Source of the DNA: Methylotenera versatilis 301
GTDB lineage: Bacteria; Pseudomonadota; Gammaproteobacteria; Burkholderiales; Methylophilaceae
Direction: 5' to 3'
Assembly (NCBI RefSeq): GCF_000093025.1
Contig: NC_014207.1
Location: 2,418,001 to 2,482,000 of the forward strand
DNA: 64,000 nucleotides
The notes under the pieces are model-generated. The model was not told the origin of the DNA. It ran no database searches and worked only from the letters and a program-made list of their open reading frames with translations. The translations under genes were made by a program, and so were the position numbers. The stretch's first letter is position 1; each line of letters begins with the position of its first letter. Below are positions 1 to 7,668 of the stretch, piece after piece.

Positions 1-1
1 A

Positions 2-715
2 AAAACCGGTGCAATGATGCTATTTGGCGAGAAATACGGTGATATTGTGCGAGTTTTAGATATTGGTAGCACCACAGAATTATGTGGTGGTACGCATGTG
101 AACCGCACTGGCGATATAGGCCTATTCAAAGTTTATGCCGAAAGTGGCGTCGCTGCAGGCGTTCGTCGTATAGAAGCAGCCACTGGTAATGGCGCGCTGA
201 AATTGATTAATGCTCAACAAGCACTGATTTCTCAACTTTCCGCTGACTTGAAAGCGCCAACTAGTGAACTTGCTTCTAAGGTTGCGCAATTAAGTGATCA
301 TGCAAAATCATTAGAAAAAGAACTGGCACGCTTAAAATCTAAACTAGCATCATCTCAAGGTGATGATTTGGCCACACAAGCGACTGAGATTGCAGGTGTA
401 AAAGTCTTAGCTGTGACGTTAGAGGGCGCCGATGCAAATACCTTGCGCGAAACGATGGATAAGCTAAAAGATAAACTAAAATCAGCTGCCATAGTCTTAG
501 CTAGCGTTAACGATGGCAAAGTCAGTTTGGCAGCAGGTGTAACATCAGACTTAACAGGTAAGATCAAAGCGGGTGAACTGGTCAACTTTGTTGCGCAACA
601 AGTAGGTGGCAAAGGCGGAGGTAAGCCAGATATGGCAATGGCAGGCGGTACGGATGCCAGCCAATTACCTAAAGCGCTTGCAGGCGTGAGCGACTGGGTA
701 AGCAGTAAACTATAA
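2..715 (+). CDS. alaS: Alanyl-tRNA synthetase, C-terminal part (5' truncated by window edge)
   Basis: The reading frame is already open at base 2 and runs to a TAA at 713-715, so this is the last ~238 residues of AlaS, which charges tRNA-Ala in the cytoplasm. The first residues ([14 protein letters not shown]) and the CGGTH motif of the zinc-binding SAD editing domain are diagnostic. They are followed by a Lys/Glu-rich coiled-coil linker and the C-Ala domain, which ends in the typical GGTDAS...AL segment. The Met at 14 is internal, not a start. lysC follows 68 bp downstream on the same strand. Confidence 0.95.
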   Translation, partial: KTGAMMLFGEKYGDIVRVLDIGSTTELCGGTHVNRTGDIGLFKVYAESGVAAGVRRIEAATGNGALKLINAQQALISQLSADLKAPTSELASKVAQLSDHAKSLEKELARLKSKLASSQGDDLATQATEIAGVKVLAVTLEGADANTLRETMDKLKDKLKSAAIVLASVNDGKVSLAAGVTSDLTGKIKAGELVNFVAQQVGGKGGGKPDMAMAGGTDASQLPKALAGVSDWVSSKL

Positions 716-783
716 TTCAACTAATTTATATTAACTAAACTTTAATCAAGTAGCCTTTGATTAATTAACTTATAGAGCTAAAA

Positions 784-2010
784 ATGGCATTGATTGTACA
801 AAAATATGGTGGCACATCTGTAGCGAATCCTGAGAGGATACGCAATGTTGCCCGACGCGTAGCGCGTTATAAAGCAATGGGGCATCAAGTCGTAGTGGTG
901 GTTTCAGCCATGTCTGGTGAAACTAACAAACTGATTGGCCTAGCTAAAGAGCTCATGGCAGAGCCAGATCCACGCGAGTTGGACATGATTATCTCCACAG
1001 GCGAACAAGTCACCATTGGCTTAACTGCGCTGGCGTTAATCGAGCTAGGTATTAAAGCGAAAAGCTACACGGGTGCACAAGTCAAAATTTTAACGGACGA
1101 CTCTTATACCAAAGCACGCATTCTTAATATCGACAAAGAAAATCTGAAAGCTGACTTAGATGCTGGTTATGTATGCGTTGTAGCAGGCTTTCAAGGTGAA
1201 GATGAGAATGGCAATATCACCACATTAGGCCGCGGCGGCTCTGACACTACTGGCGTCGCTCTAGCGGCGGCATTGGGCGCAGATGAATGCCAAATCTACA
1301 CAGATGTTGATGGTGTTTACACCACTGACCCGCGCGTAGTGCCTGAAGCGCGTCGTTTAAAATCAATAACTTTTGAAGAAATGCTTGAATTAGCAAGCCA
1401 AGGTTCAAAAGTACTGCAAATTCGCTCTGTAGAATTCGCAGGAAAATACAAAGTTAAGCTACGTGTGCTTTCAAGCTTTGAAGAAGAAGGCGACGGCACA
1501 CTGATTACATTTGAGGAAGAAGACAACATGGAACAACCCATCATTTCAGGCATTGCGTTTAATCGTGACGAAGCCAAAATTACCGTGCTAGGCGTGCCAG
1601 ACAAACCAGGTATCGCTTACCAAATTTTAGGTCCAATCGCCGATGCGAATATCGATGTCGATATGATTATTCAAAACACTGGTGCTGATGGCACAACCGA
1701 CTTCACATTCACTGTTCATAAAAATGAGATGAATAAAGCGCTGAATATTTTACGTGATAAAGTACAAGGTCACATCGGCGCACGTGAAATCAGCGGCGAT
1801 GACAAAATCGCCAAAGTATCAGTCGTTGGTGTGGGTATGCGCTCACACGTAGGCATCGCCAGCCAAATGTTCCGCACTTTGGCGGAAGAAGGCATCAACA
1901 TACAAATGATTTCGACCTCAGAAATTAAAATTGCAGTCGTTGTTGATGAAAAATACCTAGAGCTAGCTGTGCGCGTACTACACAAAGCATTTGAATTAGA
2001 AGCGGCTTAA
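784..2010 (+). CDS. lysC: Aspartate kinase
   Basis: 408 residues, the usual length of a monofunctional aspartokinase. It phosphorylates aspartate, the first step to lysine, threonine, methionine and diaminopimelate. The N-terminal KYGGTS motif (residues 7-12) and the TLGRGGSDTTGVALA stretch mark the kinase fold. Two ACT domains follow from about residue 250 (ITVLGVPDKPG..., then VSVVGVGMRSHVG...) and normally bind the feedback effectors lysine and threonine. ATG start with a weak upstream TAGAG. The in-frame Met beginning MEQPIISG sits where internal beta-subunit starts occur in some alpha2beta2 aspartokinases; whether it is used here is unknown. The alaS-lysC order is backbone. Confidence 0.97.
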   Translation: MALIVQKYGGTSVANPERIRNVARRVARYKAMGHQVVVVVSAMSGETNKLIGLAKELMAEPDPRELDMIISTGEQVTIGLTALALIELGIKAKSYTGAQVKILTDDSYTKARILNIDKENLKADLDAGYVCVVAGFQGEDENGNITTLGRGGSDTTGVALAAALGADECQIYTDVDGVYTTDPRVVPEARRLKSITFEEMLELASQGSKVLQIRSVEFAGKYKVKLRVLSSFEEEGDGTLITFEEEDNMEQPIISGIAFNRDEAKITVLGVPDKPGIAYQILGPIADANIDVDMIIQNTGADGTTDFTFTVHKNEMNKALNILRDKVQGHIGAREISGDDKIAKVSVVGVGMRSHVGIASQMFRTLAEEGINIQMISTSEIKIAVVVDEKYLELAVRVLHKAFELEAA

Positions 2011-2112
2011 AAAATAGTAAATTTAGTAACACATAGATGATTGATTTTTAGGTGTGAATCAAGTATTATCGCGCCTCAATTAAGAAACTTTAATTGAACA
2101 GCGTAAGAAAAC

Positions 2113-2206
2113 GGAGAGCTGGCCGAGTGGTCGAAGGCACTTCCCTGCTAAGGAAGCATACGGGCTTAACCCTGTATCTAGGGTTCGAATCCCTAGCTCT
2201 CCGCCA
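2113..2206 (+). tRNA. serX: tRNA-Ser(GCT), integration target of island 1
   Basis: The acceptor stem GGAGAGC pairs with GCTCTCC and CCA is encoded. The anticodon stem CTTCC/GGAAG encloses CTGCTAA, giving anticodon GCT. A long variable arm and GGTTCGAATCC T-arm confirm a class II serine tRNA. Its last ~20 bases are duplicated at 10522-10544, marking the attachment site; the tRNA itself stays complete. Confidence 0.97.
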
Positions 2207-2209
2207 AGT
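2187..2209 (+). repeat. attL of island 1 (tRNA-Ser 3' end)
   Basis: 23-bp direct repeat beginning GAATCCCTAGCTCTCCGCCA and ending AGT, identical to 10522-10544. It covers the T-arm 3' half, acceptor stem, CCA and three flanking bases. Confidence 0.93.
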
Positions 2210-2308
2210 CAAATTAAGCGCTTGATTTTACTAGAGTTAATGTAGAATCAAGTACTTACACCTTACTTTTCCCCAGTGCGTGTTACACCAACCTCAAAGA
2301 AAGAGACT

Positions 2309-3871
2309 ATGTGTACACACTTATCTAAACGCGGAAGCACTTACTACTATCGTCGTAAAACACCTTCAGACTTAATTCATATCTTCGGCAAAGAAGTAAT
2401 GAAATCCCTTGGCACTAAAGACAAAAAAGTCGCCGAGTCACAGGTCAGAAAAATGGGTGCGCACTACGATGATTTGTTTGCATCAGCACTCGCAAAGCTC
2501 AATGGCAGCCTTATCAGCACTCCTGCCATACCAGAACCTCAGCCACTAAAAACAAAGCGCCCTAGATTCGATGACAGCTTCGACATTGACGATGCTGAAA
2601 CCTATGTGTTTCTGTTTAACAAACAGCTTAGAGCTAAACGAGAGCAAGCAAGATTAACCCCTAGCTCATGGCAGCAATTCAATGATTATTTGGATGCTCT
2701 CATTGTTGATGGTGAGGAGTACCTGAAAACAGGAACACACCCGTTCGATGATGAGCCTAGGCCGATGTGGAAAATTGAGGCAGAGCTGAAGGCGGCAACT
2801 TCATTACGCAATAATACAACTGTACCTTTCACAGACTCGATGTTTAGAGCAAGTAAAGAGATAGTCACTAAGGTTACTACACCCACTAGCCCCCTTCTCA
2901 GCAAACTTGTTTCTAAATGGGCTGCTGAGCGTGAGCCTGCGGCTCGGACTGTAGCCAAGATGAATCGAGTTATCGAGAGATTTGAAGCGATTGTAGGCAA
3001 GCTTACAATTCCAGAAATTAAAAGAGTACATGCAGTTGCATTCAAGGATGGCTTGCTTGAAGCTGGCCTCACAGCCGCAAACACGAACCAATACTTAACC
3101 GAGCTTAACACACTGCTAAACTATGCCACTCAGCAAGCAATCATTGAGACTAACCCTGCCACTGGTATTAAAATAAGGATAAGTGAATCTGCAAGAGTGA
3201 AGCGCAGTCCGTTTGATGACTCTGCACTCAAGGCCATCTTTAACTCACCCATATACACAAGCGATGAGAGGCCTGCTGGCGGCAAGGGTGAGGCTGCTTA
3301 TTGGTTGCCACTTTTAGCACTTTATACAGGTGCAAGGCTTGATGAATTATGCCAGTTGCATTTAGGTGATATTCAACTTGAAAGTTATGAGGATGAGCAA
3401 GAGAATACTCATCAAGTTTGGGTAATGCGCATTACGGATGAAGGCGACGGGCAGAAGCTTAAAAACTCTGGTAGTCGTAGACGCATCCCTATCCACCAAA
3501 CTTTAATCGCTCTAGGGTTCATTACATACGTTCAAGCTCAGTCAGGTTTGCAGATATTCCCAGAATTGAAGCCTGCTAGCGCTTACGGCTCACTCAGCGG
3601 GAATTGGTCAAAGTGGTTTGGTAAATATCTACGCGAGAAAATTAAAGTCACCGATACCAAGATGGTATTCCACAGCTTTAGACACAACTTCAAAGACTAC
3701 GCACGCATTGCTGGCATTGCGACAGAGGTACATAATGCGCTATCTGGTCACAGCAGTAGTGATGCGGCAACTAACTATGGTTCAGATAAGTATCCACTGA
3801 GACCACTGACTGAAGCCATGAATAGGTACAAGATAACTGGTTTGACACTACCAACTGGCTCTAAGCTATAA
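2309..3871 (+). CDS. int: Tyrosine site-specific recombinase / integrase of island 1
   Basis: 520 residues. It catalyses insertion and excision of the island at tRNA-Ser by DNA strand exchange. The N-terminus (GSTYYYRRKTPSDL) resembles the DUF6538 arm-binding module common in proteobacterial island integrases. The catalytic domain shows the first Arg in YTGARLDELCQLHLGDI, HSFRHNFKDYAR (H-x-x-R), GH in LSGHSSSDAATNYG and the nucleophilic Tyr just after. A GTG at 2276 extends the frame by 11 residues, but the ATG at 2309 follows AGAAAGAG at good spacing and is preferred. It lies directly downstream of attL and reads away from the tRNA. Confidence 0.93.
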   Translation: MCTHLSKRGSTYYYRRKTPSDLIHIFGKEVMKSLGTKDKKVAESQVRKMGAHYDDLFASALAKLNGSLISTPAIPEPQPLKTKRPRFDDSFDIDDAETYVFLFNKQLRAKREQARLTPSSWQQFNDYLDALIVDGEEYLKTGTHPFDDEPRPMWKIEAELKAATSLRNNTTVPFTDSMFRASKEIVTKVTTPTSPLLSKLVSKWAAEREPAARTVAKMNRVIERFEAIVGKLTIPEIKRVHAVAFKDGLLEAGLTAANTNQYLTELNTLLNYATQQAIIETNPATGIKIRISESARVKRSPFDDSALKAIFNSPIYTSDERPAGGKGEAAYWLPLLALYTGARLDELCQLHLGDIQLESYEDEQENTHQVWVMRITDEGDGQKLKNSGSRRRIPIHQTLIALGFITYVQAQSGLQIFPELKPASAYGSLSGNWSKWFGKYLREKIKVTDTKMVFHSFRHNFKDYARIAGIATEVHNALSGHSSSDAATNYGSDKYPLRPLTEAMNRYKITGLTLPTGSKL

Positions 3872-4682
3872 GGAACTATAAGCTTTTACCTTACTAAGTG
3901 TTTAGCTATGCCTCTGCCACCTATAGGAATAGACTCGCTGTTGCATTCACAGCCTATGAAGTACTTCTTGTAGCACTAACTACTGGCTTGTAACTTTTCA
4001 TAGGTCTGGTAGCAAGTACCGCATATAAGTACTTCAACAAGCTGAGCTTAGCAATACAGCAGATATACAGAATACATATCCATAATTATTCTACTTCACT
4101 AGTAATAAGCACTTATGAGAGCAACTTTTCATAAATCTGCTGGGGAATACTTGAGAGCGTTGCTAGTTAAGATAGCTATAAGCACTCCTGTAAACAACAC
4201 AAAAGCAAATAACGATAATAAAAATTACTTAAAGTAACTCGTGTAAACAATTACTTATGCACTTCTAGGAATCTACTTAAGCAAAACTATAAAAGTAAAA
4301 TATCAACTTGTAGAAGCGCTTCTATAAATATCTACTTATATTGAATACTACTATTACTTAATACTTGAGCAAGCTTATGCTAAAGCTCACGGAAGCACTA
4401 TATACAACTACTTAACTCGATACCAAGAATAGCACTAGAATTACGAACAACCTCCTCTAGCTAGCTCAAGCACTACTAGCCCCCACTACCTTCCGAACTT
4501 AGAGCACTTCTACTTGCTTACTATTAATACGCTACTGTATCGCTAGGGTGTACTTATACGTTACAGAGCTTAAGCGCTTATATCCTATGGATATGTGTAC
4601 CATATAAGTACTTAACGCATTTACTTGACAGATGATTCACTAAGTCATAGACTCTGTGCAACACATTATCAATGAGATACAT
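3872..4682. other. 811-bp gene-free region of island 1 saturated with TACTT/AGCACT words
   Basis: No convincing gene is seen in six frames; stops are dense in all of them. The plus strand contains 15 copies of TACTT (first at 3962, last at 4622) plus about eight related GCACT words, far above what a 5-mer should show in this length. Several sit inside palindromes: GAAGTACTTC around 3958-3967 and TAAGTACTTA around 4606-4614. Spacing is irregular (7 to about 100 bp), so it is not a tandem repeat, CRISPR array or integron array. It lies between integrase and resolvase, and could be a protein-binding region, a partition- or res-like site, or decayed sequence. Confidence 0.6.
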
Positions 4683-5276
4683 ATGAACACCACAGTAAGC
4701 ACTAAAGGTCACAACATTGGATACGCAAGAGTAAGCACTGCTGACCAAGACACAGCGCGTCAGCTAGAAGCATTACATCAGCTAGGTATTGATAGACTAT
4801 TTGAAGATAAAGCCAGCGGTAAGGATATTAATAGACCTGCACTTGTAGAGGCAATGAAATACGCTCGCACTGGGGATACGCTTGTTGTTCATAGCTTAGA
4901 CAGGCTAGCTCGCAACCTTGTTGACCTACTCAACATAGTTGAAGATTTAACAGCTAGAGGTGTGAGCGTTAAGTTCCTTAAAGAAAATCTTGTGTTCACT
5001 ACCTCTGAGGCAGACCCATTTTCTAAGCTGACGTTACAGATGCTAGGTGCATTCGCACAGTTCGAGCGTAGCCTCATTAGGGAGCGCCAGCGAGAAGGTA
5101 TAGCTATAGCAAAACTCGCAGGAGCTTTTAAAGGCAGAAAGCAAGCTCTAAACGACGAGCAAGTTAAAGAGCTCGTATCTCTTGATACCGTCAATCATGG
5201 TAAAAACCGAACCGCTCTAGCGGCTCAATTCGGTATTAGTAGAAATTCACTTTATCGTTACCTTGAAAGAGCATAA
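4683..5276 (+). CDS. Serine recombinase (resolvase/invertase family)
   Basis: 197 residues, the normal size of small Tn3-type resolvases and DNA invertases. The catalytic Ser18 lies in GYARVSTADQD; DSLDRLARN-like (HSLDRLARNL) and FAQFERSLIRERQREG are the conserved resolvase and E-helix motifs. The C-terminal HTH (AALAAQFGISRNSLYRYL-type) binds DNA. A GTG at 4656 would add nine residues, but the ATG at 4683 is preferred. It probably resolves island multimers or inverts/deletes DNA at sites in the adjacent word-rich region; no partner invertible segment was recognised. Confidence 0.93.
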   Translation: MNTTVSTKGHNIGYARVSTADQDTARQLEALHQLGIDRLFEDKASGKDINRPALVEAMKYARTGDTLVVHSLDRLARNLVDLLNIVEDLTARGVSVKFLKENLVFTTSEADPFSKLTLQMLGAFAQFERSLIRERQREGIAIAKLAGAFKGRKQALNDEQVKELVSLDTVNHGKNRTALAAQFGISRNSLYRYLERA

Positions 5277-5481
5277 AACTTGCACCCTAGTCATTCAGTA
5301 AAGTTATTACCGCGCACACAGCGGCATGCTGTACGCATTAACTTTCTGATTGACAGAACCATAAGGGCAACGTGAAAATTATCGACTACGGCGCGATTGT
5401 GTAATTCGGCATTTGGGAAGTATAGGCTTTGATACCCGCATATATATGTCCTTTTTAGTCAGTCTGTAAGATAATCTAGGA

Positions 5482-5988
5482 ATGATTAGAAACCTGCTTA
5501 TATGCCTTACCGTACTTTACACAACTCAAGTTTATGCAGATACCCTGCTCGGTAGAGTTGTTGGTGTAGCTGATGGGGACACGATTACTGTGCTTGATGC
5601 AAGCGATACTCAGCACAAAATCAGGCTAGGTGGTATAGATGCTCCTGAGAAGAAGCAGCCGTTTGGACAGGCATCCAAGCGGTCTTTATCTGACTTGGTA
5701 TATGACAAGGCTGTACAAGTTGATTGGACTAAGACAGACCGCTATGGTCGTATTGTTGGCAAAGTACTTCTCAACGGGCTTGATGCGAATTTGGAGCAAG
5801 TTAAGCGAGGGCTGGCTTGGCACTACACTAAGTACCAGAAGGAGCAGCCTTTCGAGGATAGGCTAATTTACCTTCATGCTCAAGAAGGAGCTAAGGCAGC
5901 TAAGGTTGGCTTATGGATTGAACCTAGCGCTGTAGCTCCATGGGATTGGCGCAAGCAAGGCAAGACACTGGTTAACCATACTTTATGA
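5482..5988 (+). CDS. Secreted staphylococcal-nuclease-like (SNase) endonuclease
   Basis: 168 residues with an N-terminal signal peptide (IRNLLICLTVLYTTQVYA, cleavage likely before DTLLG), so the enzyme probably acts in the periplasm or outside. The OB-fold nuclease motifs are clear: VADGDTITVL (metal-binding Asp), IRLGGIDAPEKKQPFG (Arg and acidic residues), TDRYGRIVGKV and GLAWHYTKY. The family is Ca-dependent and cleaves DNA and RNA. The stop codon overlaps the convergent reverse transcriptase gene by 6 bp. Whether it works with the retron or is simply another island nuclease cannot be told from sequence. Confidence 0.9.
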   Translation: MIRNLLICLTVLYTTQVYADTLLGRVVGVADGDTITVLDASDTQHKIRLGGIDAPEKKQPFGQASKRSLSDLVYDKAVQVDWTKTDRYGRIVGKVLLNGLDANLEQVKRGLAWHYTKYQKEQPFEDRLIYLHAQEGAKAAKVGLWIEPSAVAPWDWRKQGKTLVNHTL

Positions 5989-6903
5989 ATAAATCAAATC
6001 CGAAGAAGTTACGGTCTTAATTTCATTTGAGTCAATAATTTGCTTAGCAGCCATCAACCGCCCCTTTAGGCTTTTTTGTAGTGTTGCTTTGATGTTCGCA
6101 TTTCCTGTGTTTGCAATTGCAATGCGGTTATCAGCTATCTCTTTGTGTCGTTTATTTGAAAGTAAGCTCTCATTACCTTTAAGTACTACCCCTGTAACCA
6201 TCTTGGTAGCATGCGCTGCAAAGGTTTTAGATTTGGTTTCCTTAGTCTTAAGGCCATTACGTTTAACTATTGCCCTCACTTCGGTGAGCAACTTCTTGGA
6301 TGCTGCATTACCCGAAATTGTTAAATCGTCGACATACAACGTAAACACGCAACCCCTAGCCCTTGATAGCTCATACACCGCATCGAACAAATCTTTACTT
6401 GCCCAGAATGCTAAATAACCGCTCACTCCACTGCCTGTTGCAAGATGAGTTCTTTGATAGGTACATATATCGGCGAGGATACCTGCTACGTCTAAGGCAC
6501 ATTTAAACTTCTTAACAAACATACTCTTGAGCATTGCTCTCGTTATACTTGGGTAATAGTTTGAAATATCAGTTTTTGCTACGAGATGGTAACCCGTATG
6601 TTCCGAAGCATTTTTGACATGAGACCGCCCCTTTTTGTGATAAACATAATCTGGCGTTTCAATCTTAGCAAGATAATGAGCTATTTTACTATGTACTTGA
6701 GCAAGCCACCCAAGTGGATGCTGAATGGCCCTGTCGTTATCGTTCACCCAAGTTCGGTAACTACCATCCTTGAGCAGCTTATCAAGCCTCTCTAAGTCAA
6801 TACCCAGACAAAGCTCTAGTTGCCTTAGCCCTACTAACTTATAGAGTGGTGATTGATTTATCGCGTACTGTTTAGGCATTAGTCGAGATAAGCTCTCGCT
6901 CAT
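5983..6903 (-). CDS. ret: Retron reverse transcriptase
   Basis: 306 residues, normal for a retron RT, which copies its cognate msr-msd RNA into branched ssDNA. Hallmarks are all present: region X NASEH (matches NAxxH), motif A KTDISNYYPSI, motif B GSGVSGYLAF, catalytic YVDD in FTLYVDDLTISG, and the retron VTG in KMVTGVVLKGN. No maturase or second enzymatic domain is present, which argues against a group II intron. It overlaps the upstream HTH gene by 32 bp; an alternative ATG at 6879 would overlap it by only 8 bp and fits translational coupling. Order on the minus strand: predicted ncRNA, small membrane peptide, HTH, RT. Confidence 0.93.
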   Translation of the reverse strand: MSESLSRLMPKQYAINQSPLYKLVGLRQLELCLGIDLERLDKLLKDGSYRTWVNDNDRAIQHPLGWLAQVHSKIAHYLAKIETPDYVYHKKGRSHVKNASEHTGYHLVAKTDISNYYPSITRAMLKSMFVKKFKCALDVAGILADICTYQRTHLATGSGVSGYLAFWASKDLFDAVYELSRARGCVFTLYVDDLTISGNAASKKLLTEVRAIVKRNGLKTKETKSKTFAAHATKMVTGVVLKGNESLLSNKRHKEIADNRIAIANTGNANIKATLQKSLKGRLMAAKQIIDSNEIKTVTSSDLIYS

Positions 6904-7180
6904 CTATCCACTCTAGCAAACGTAATACTTTGCTTGCAGCAGCTACTCTTAGTCGCTCACTTGAAGAGTAAGGTGCTTGAATTTCTTCAGAAAATAACAT
7001 TATATTCGACACAGGCATCTTAAATACAACTCCATACTTAGCCAGCAAATCGAGACTAGGTGATTTAACACCTTTTTCAATTTCACATAAATAAGAGTTA
7101 GACACCTCTAGCTTAATAGCTAACTCTGTCTGACTTAGCTGATGATAGGTACGTAAAAGTTTTAATGCTCGGTTTAACAT
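6872..7180 (-). CDS. Xre/Cro-type HTH protein of the retron operon
   Basis: 102 residues. An HTH_3 domain fills residues ~5-60 (LRTYHQLSQTELAIKLEVSNSYLCEIEKG is the classic Cro/C1 helix-turn-helix, with KSPSLDLLAKYGVVFKMP after it). The rest (ERLRVAAASKVLRLLEWIDE) is helical. A strong AAGGTGG lies just upstream of the ATG. Retrons grouped as type VI in published classifications pair the RT with such a small HTH protein, so it is likely the accessory protein, either controlling the operon or antagonising an effector. It is coupled to RT by overlap and starts 25 bp after the small peptide gene. Confidence 0.88.
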   Translation of the reverse strand: MLNRALKLLRTYHQLSQTELAIKLEVSNSYLCEIEKGVKSPSLDLLAKYGVVFKMPVSNIMLFSEEIQAPYSSSERLRVAAASKVLRLLEWIDERELISTNA

Positions 7181-7205
7181 ATTTCCACCTTAGAAAGAAG
7201 AGGTG

Positions 7206-7352
7206 TTAGTTAGTGAAGTACTCGTAAATTCTAAAAGCTAACTTCAGTACTTTCATTATGAGTATTGCTACCCATAAAGTACTAGGCTTTTTGAACCACG
7301 ACTTAATTTTACTAACTAACCCTTGTTGTTTTGTGTTTTTCTTATTGGTCAT
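7206..7352 (-). CDS. 48-residue basic single-helix membrane peptide, candidate retron effector
   Basis: From ATG at 7352 the protein has a Lys/Gln-rich N-terminus (MTNKKNTKQQGLVSKIKSWF) and a ~20-residue hydrophobic helix (LWVAILIMKVLKLAF) near the C-terminus, like small pore-forming or type I-type toxins. The start is fixed by a near-perfect Shine-Dalgarno AAGGAGGT (7357-7364) 4 nt upstream; a longer frame to 7427 has no such signal. It sits between the predicted msr-msd RNA and the HTH-RT pair on the same strand, so ncRNA, peptide, HTH and RT are probably one transcript. Toxicity is inferred, not shown. Confidence 0.7.
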   Translation of the reverse strand: MTNKKNTKQQGLVSKIKSWFKKPSTLWVAILIMKVLKLAFRIYEYFTN

Positions 7353-7408
7353 AGTGACCTCCTTAGTCATGCCATCAACAGGATTGTCAATGGTCGTCGT
7401 TCCATAAC

Positions 7409-7605
7409 TAAGCAAAGCAAACAACAAGTTTTTACCTCTCTACCAATGACACGTCTGGGTCGTTCAGACGTGTCCGCATCGCGTCTACTACGGGCATACT
7501 ATACTGCGCACACCACGTCCAGAAGAGCGGGACACACGCTAGAGCCTAAGACTCCACAGCTAATTTCTTAGCCTGTACTACATGACGATTATGCTTTGTT
7601 AACAC
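7409..7605 (-). ncRNA. Predicted retron msr-msd RNA
   Basis: About 197 nt, starting ~7 bases after a consensus promoter. Near the 5' end, UAACAAAGCA (complement of 7592-7601) can pair with UGCUUUGCUUA (complement of 7409-7419) with a single bulged C, the arrangement expected of a1/a2 repeats. Between them lie three hairpins: CTAAGA/TCTTAG (7546-7571), a GTCC/GGAC-based stem (~7500-7540), and a perfect 10-bp stem GACACGTCTG/CAGACGTGTC with a 7-nt loop (7448-7474) that is the best msd hairpin. The branching G was not identified with confidence, and boundaries are approximate. Confidence 0.65.
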
Positions 7606-7611
7606 AACGCC

Positions 7612-7640
7612 AATATATGCCTATACGAACAGAGTGTCAA
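7612..7640 (-). promoter_or_regulatory. Sigma-70 promoter of the retron operon
   Basis: On the minus strand TTGACA (7635-7640), a 17-nt spacer and TATATT (7612-7617); a near-ideal promoter reading into the predicted msr-msd RNA. Expected start is near 7605. Confidence 0.8.
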
Positions 7641-7668
7641 TAACTTATTTCGCTATTAGCGAATATAT

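Noticed and set aside
1317-1604. Minus-strand 95-codon ORF within lysC
   Set aside because: Shadow frame of a strongly conserved gene with no RBS or family.
3872-4682. TACTT-rich region as a CRISPR or integron cassette array
   Set aside because: Repeats are 5-7 bp, irregularly spaced, with no constant-length spacers, leader or cas/intI gene.
7323-7571. 82-codon plus-strand ORF across the retron leader
   Set aside because: Opposite strand to the retron RNA and its promoter, no RBS, composition driven by the msd hairpin.
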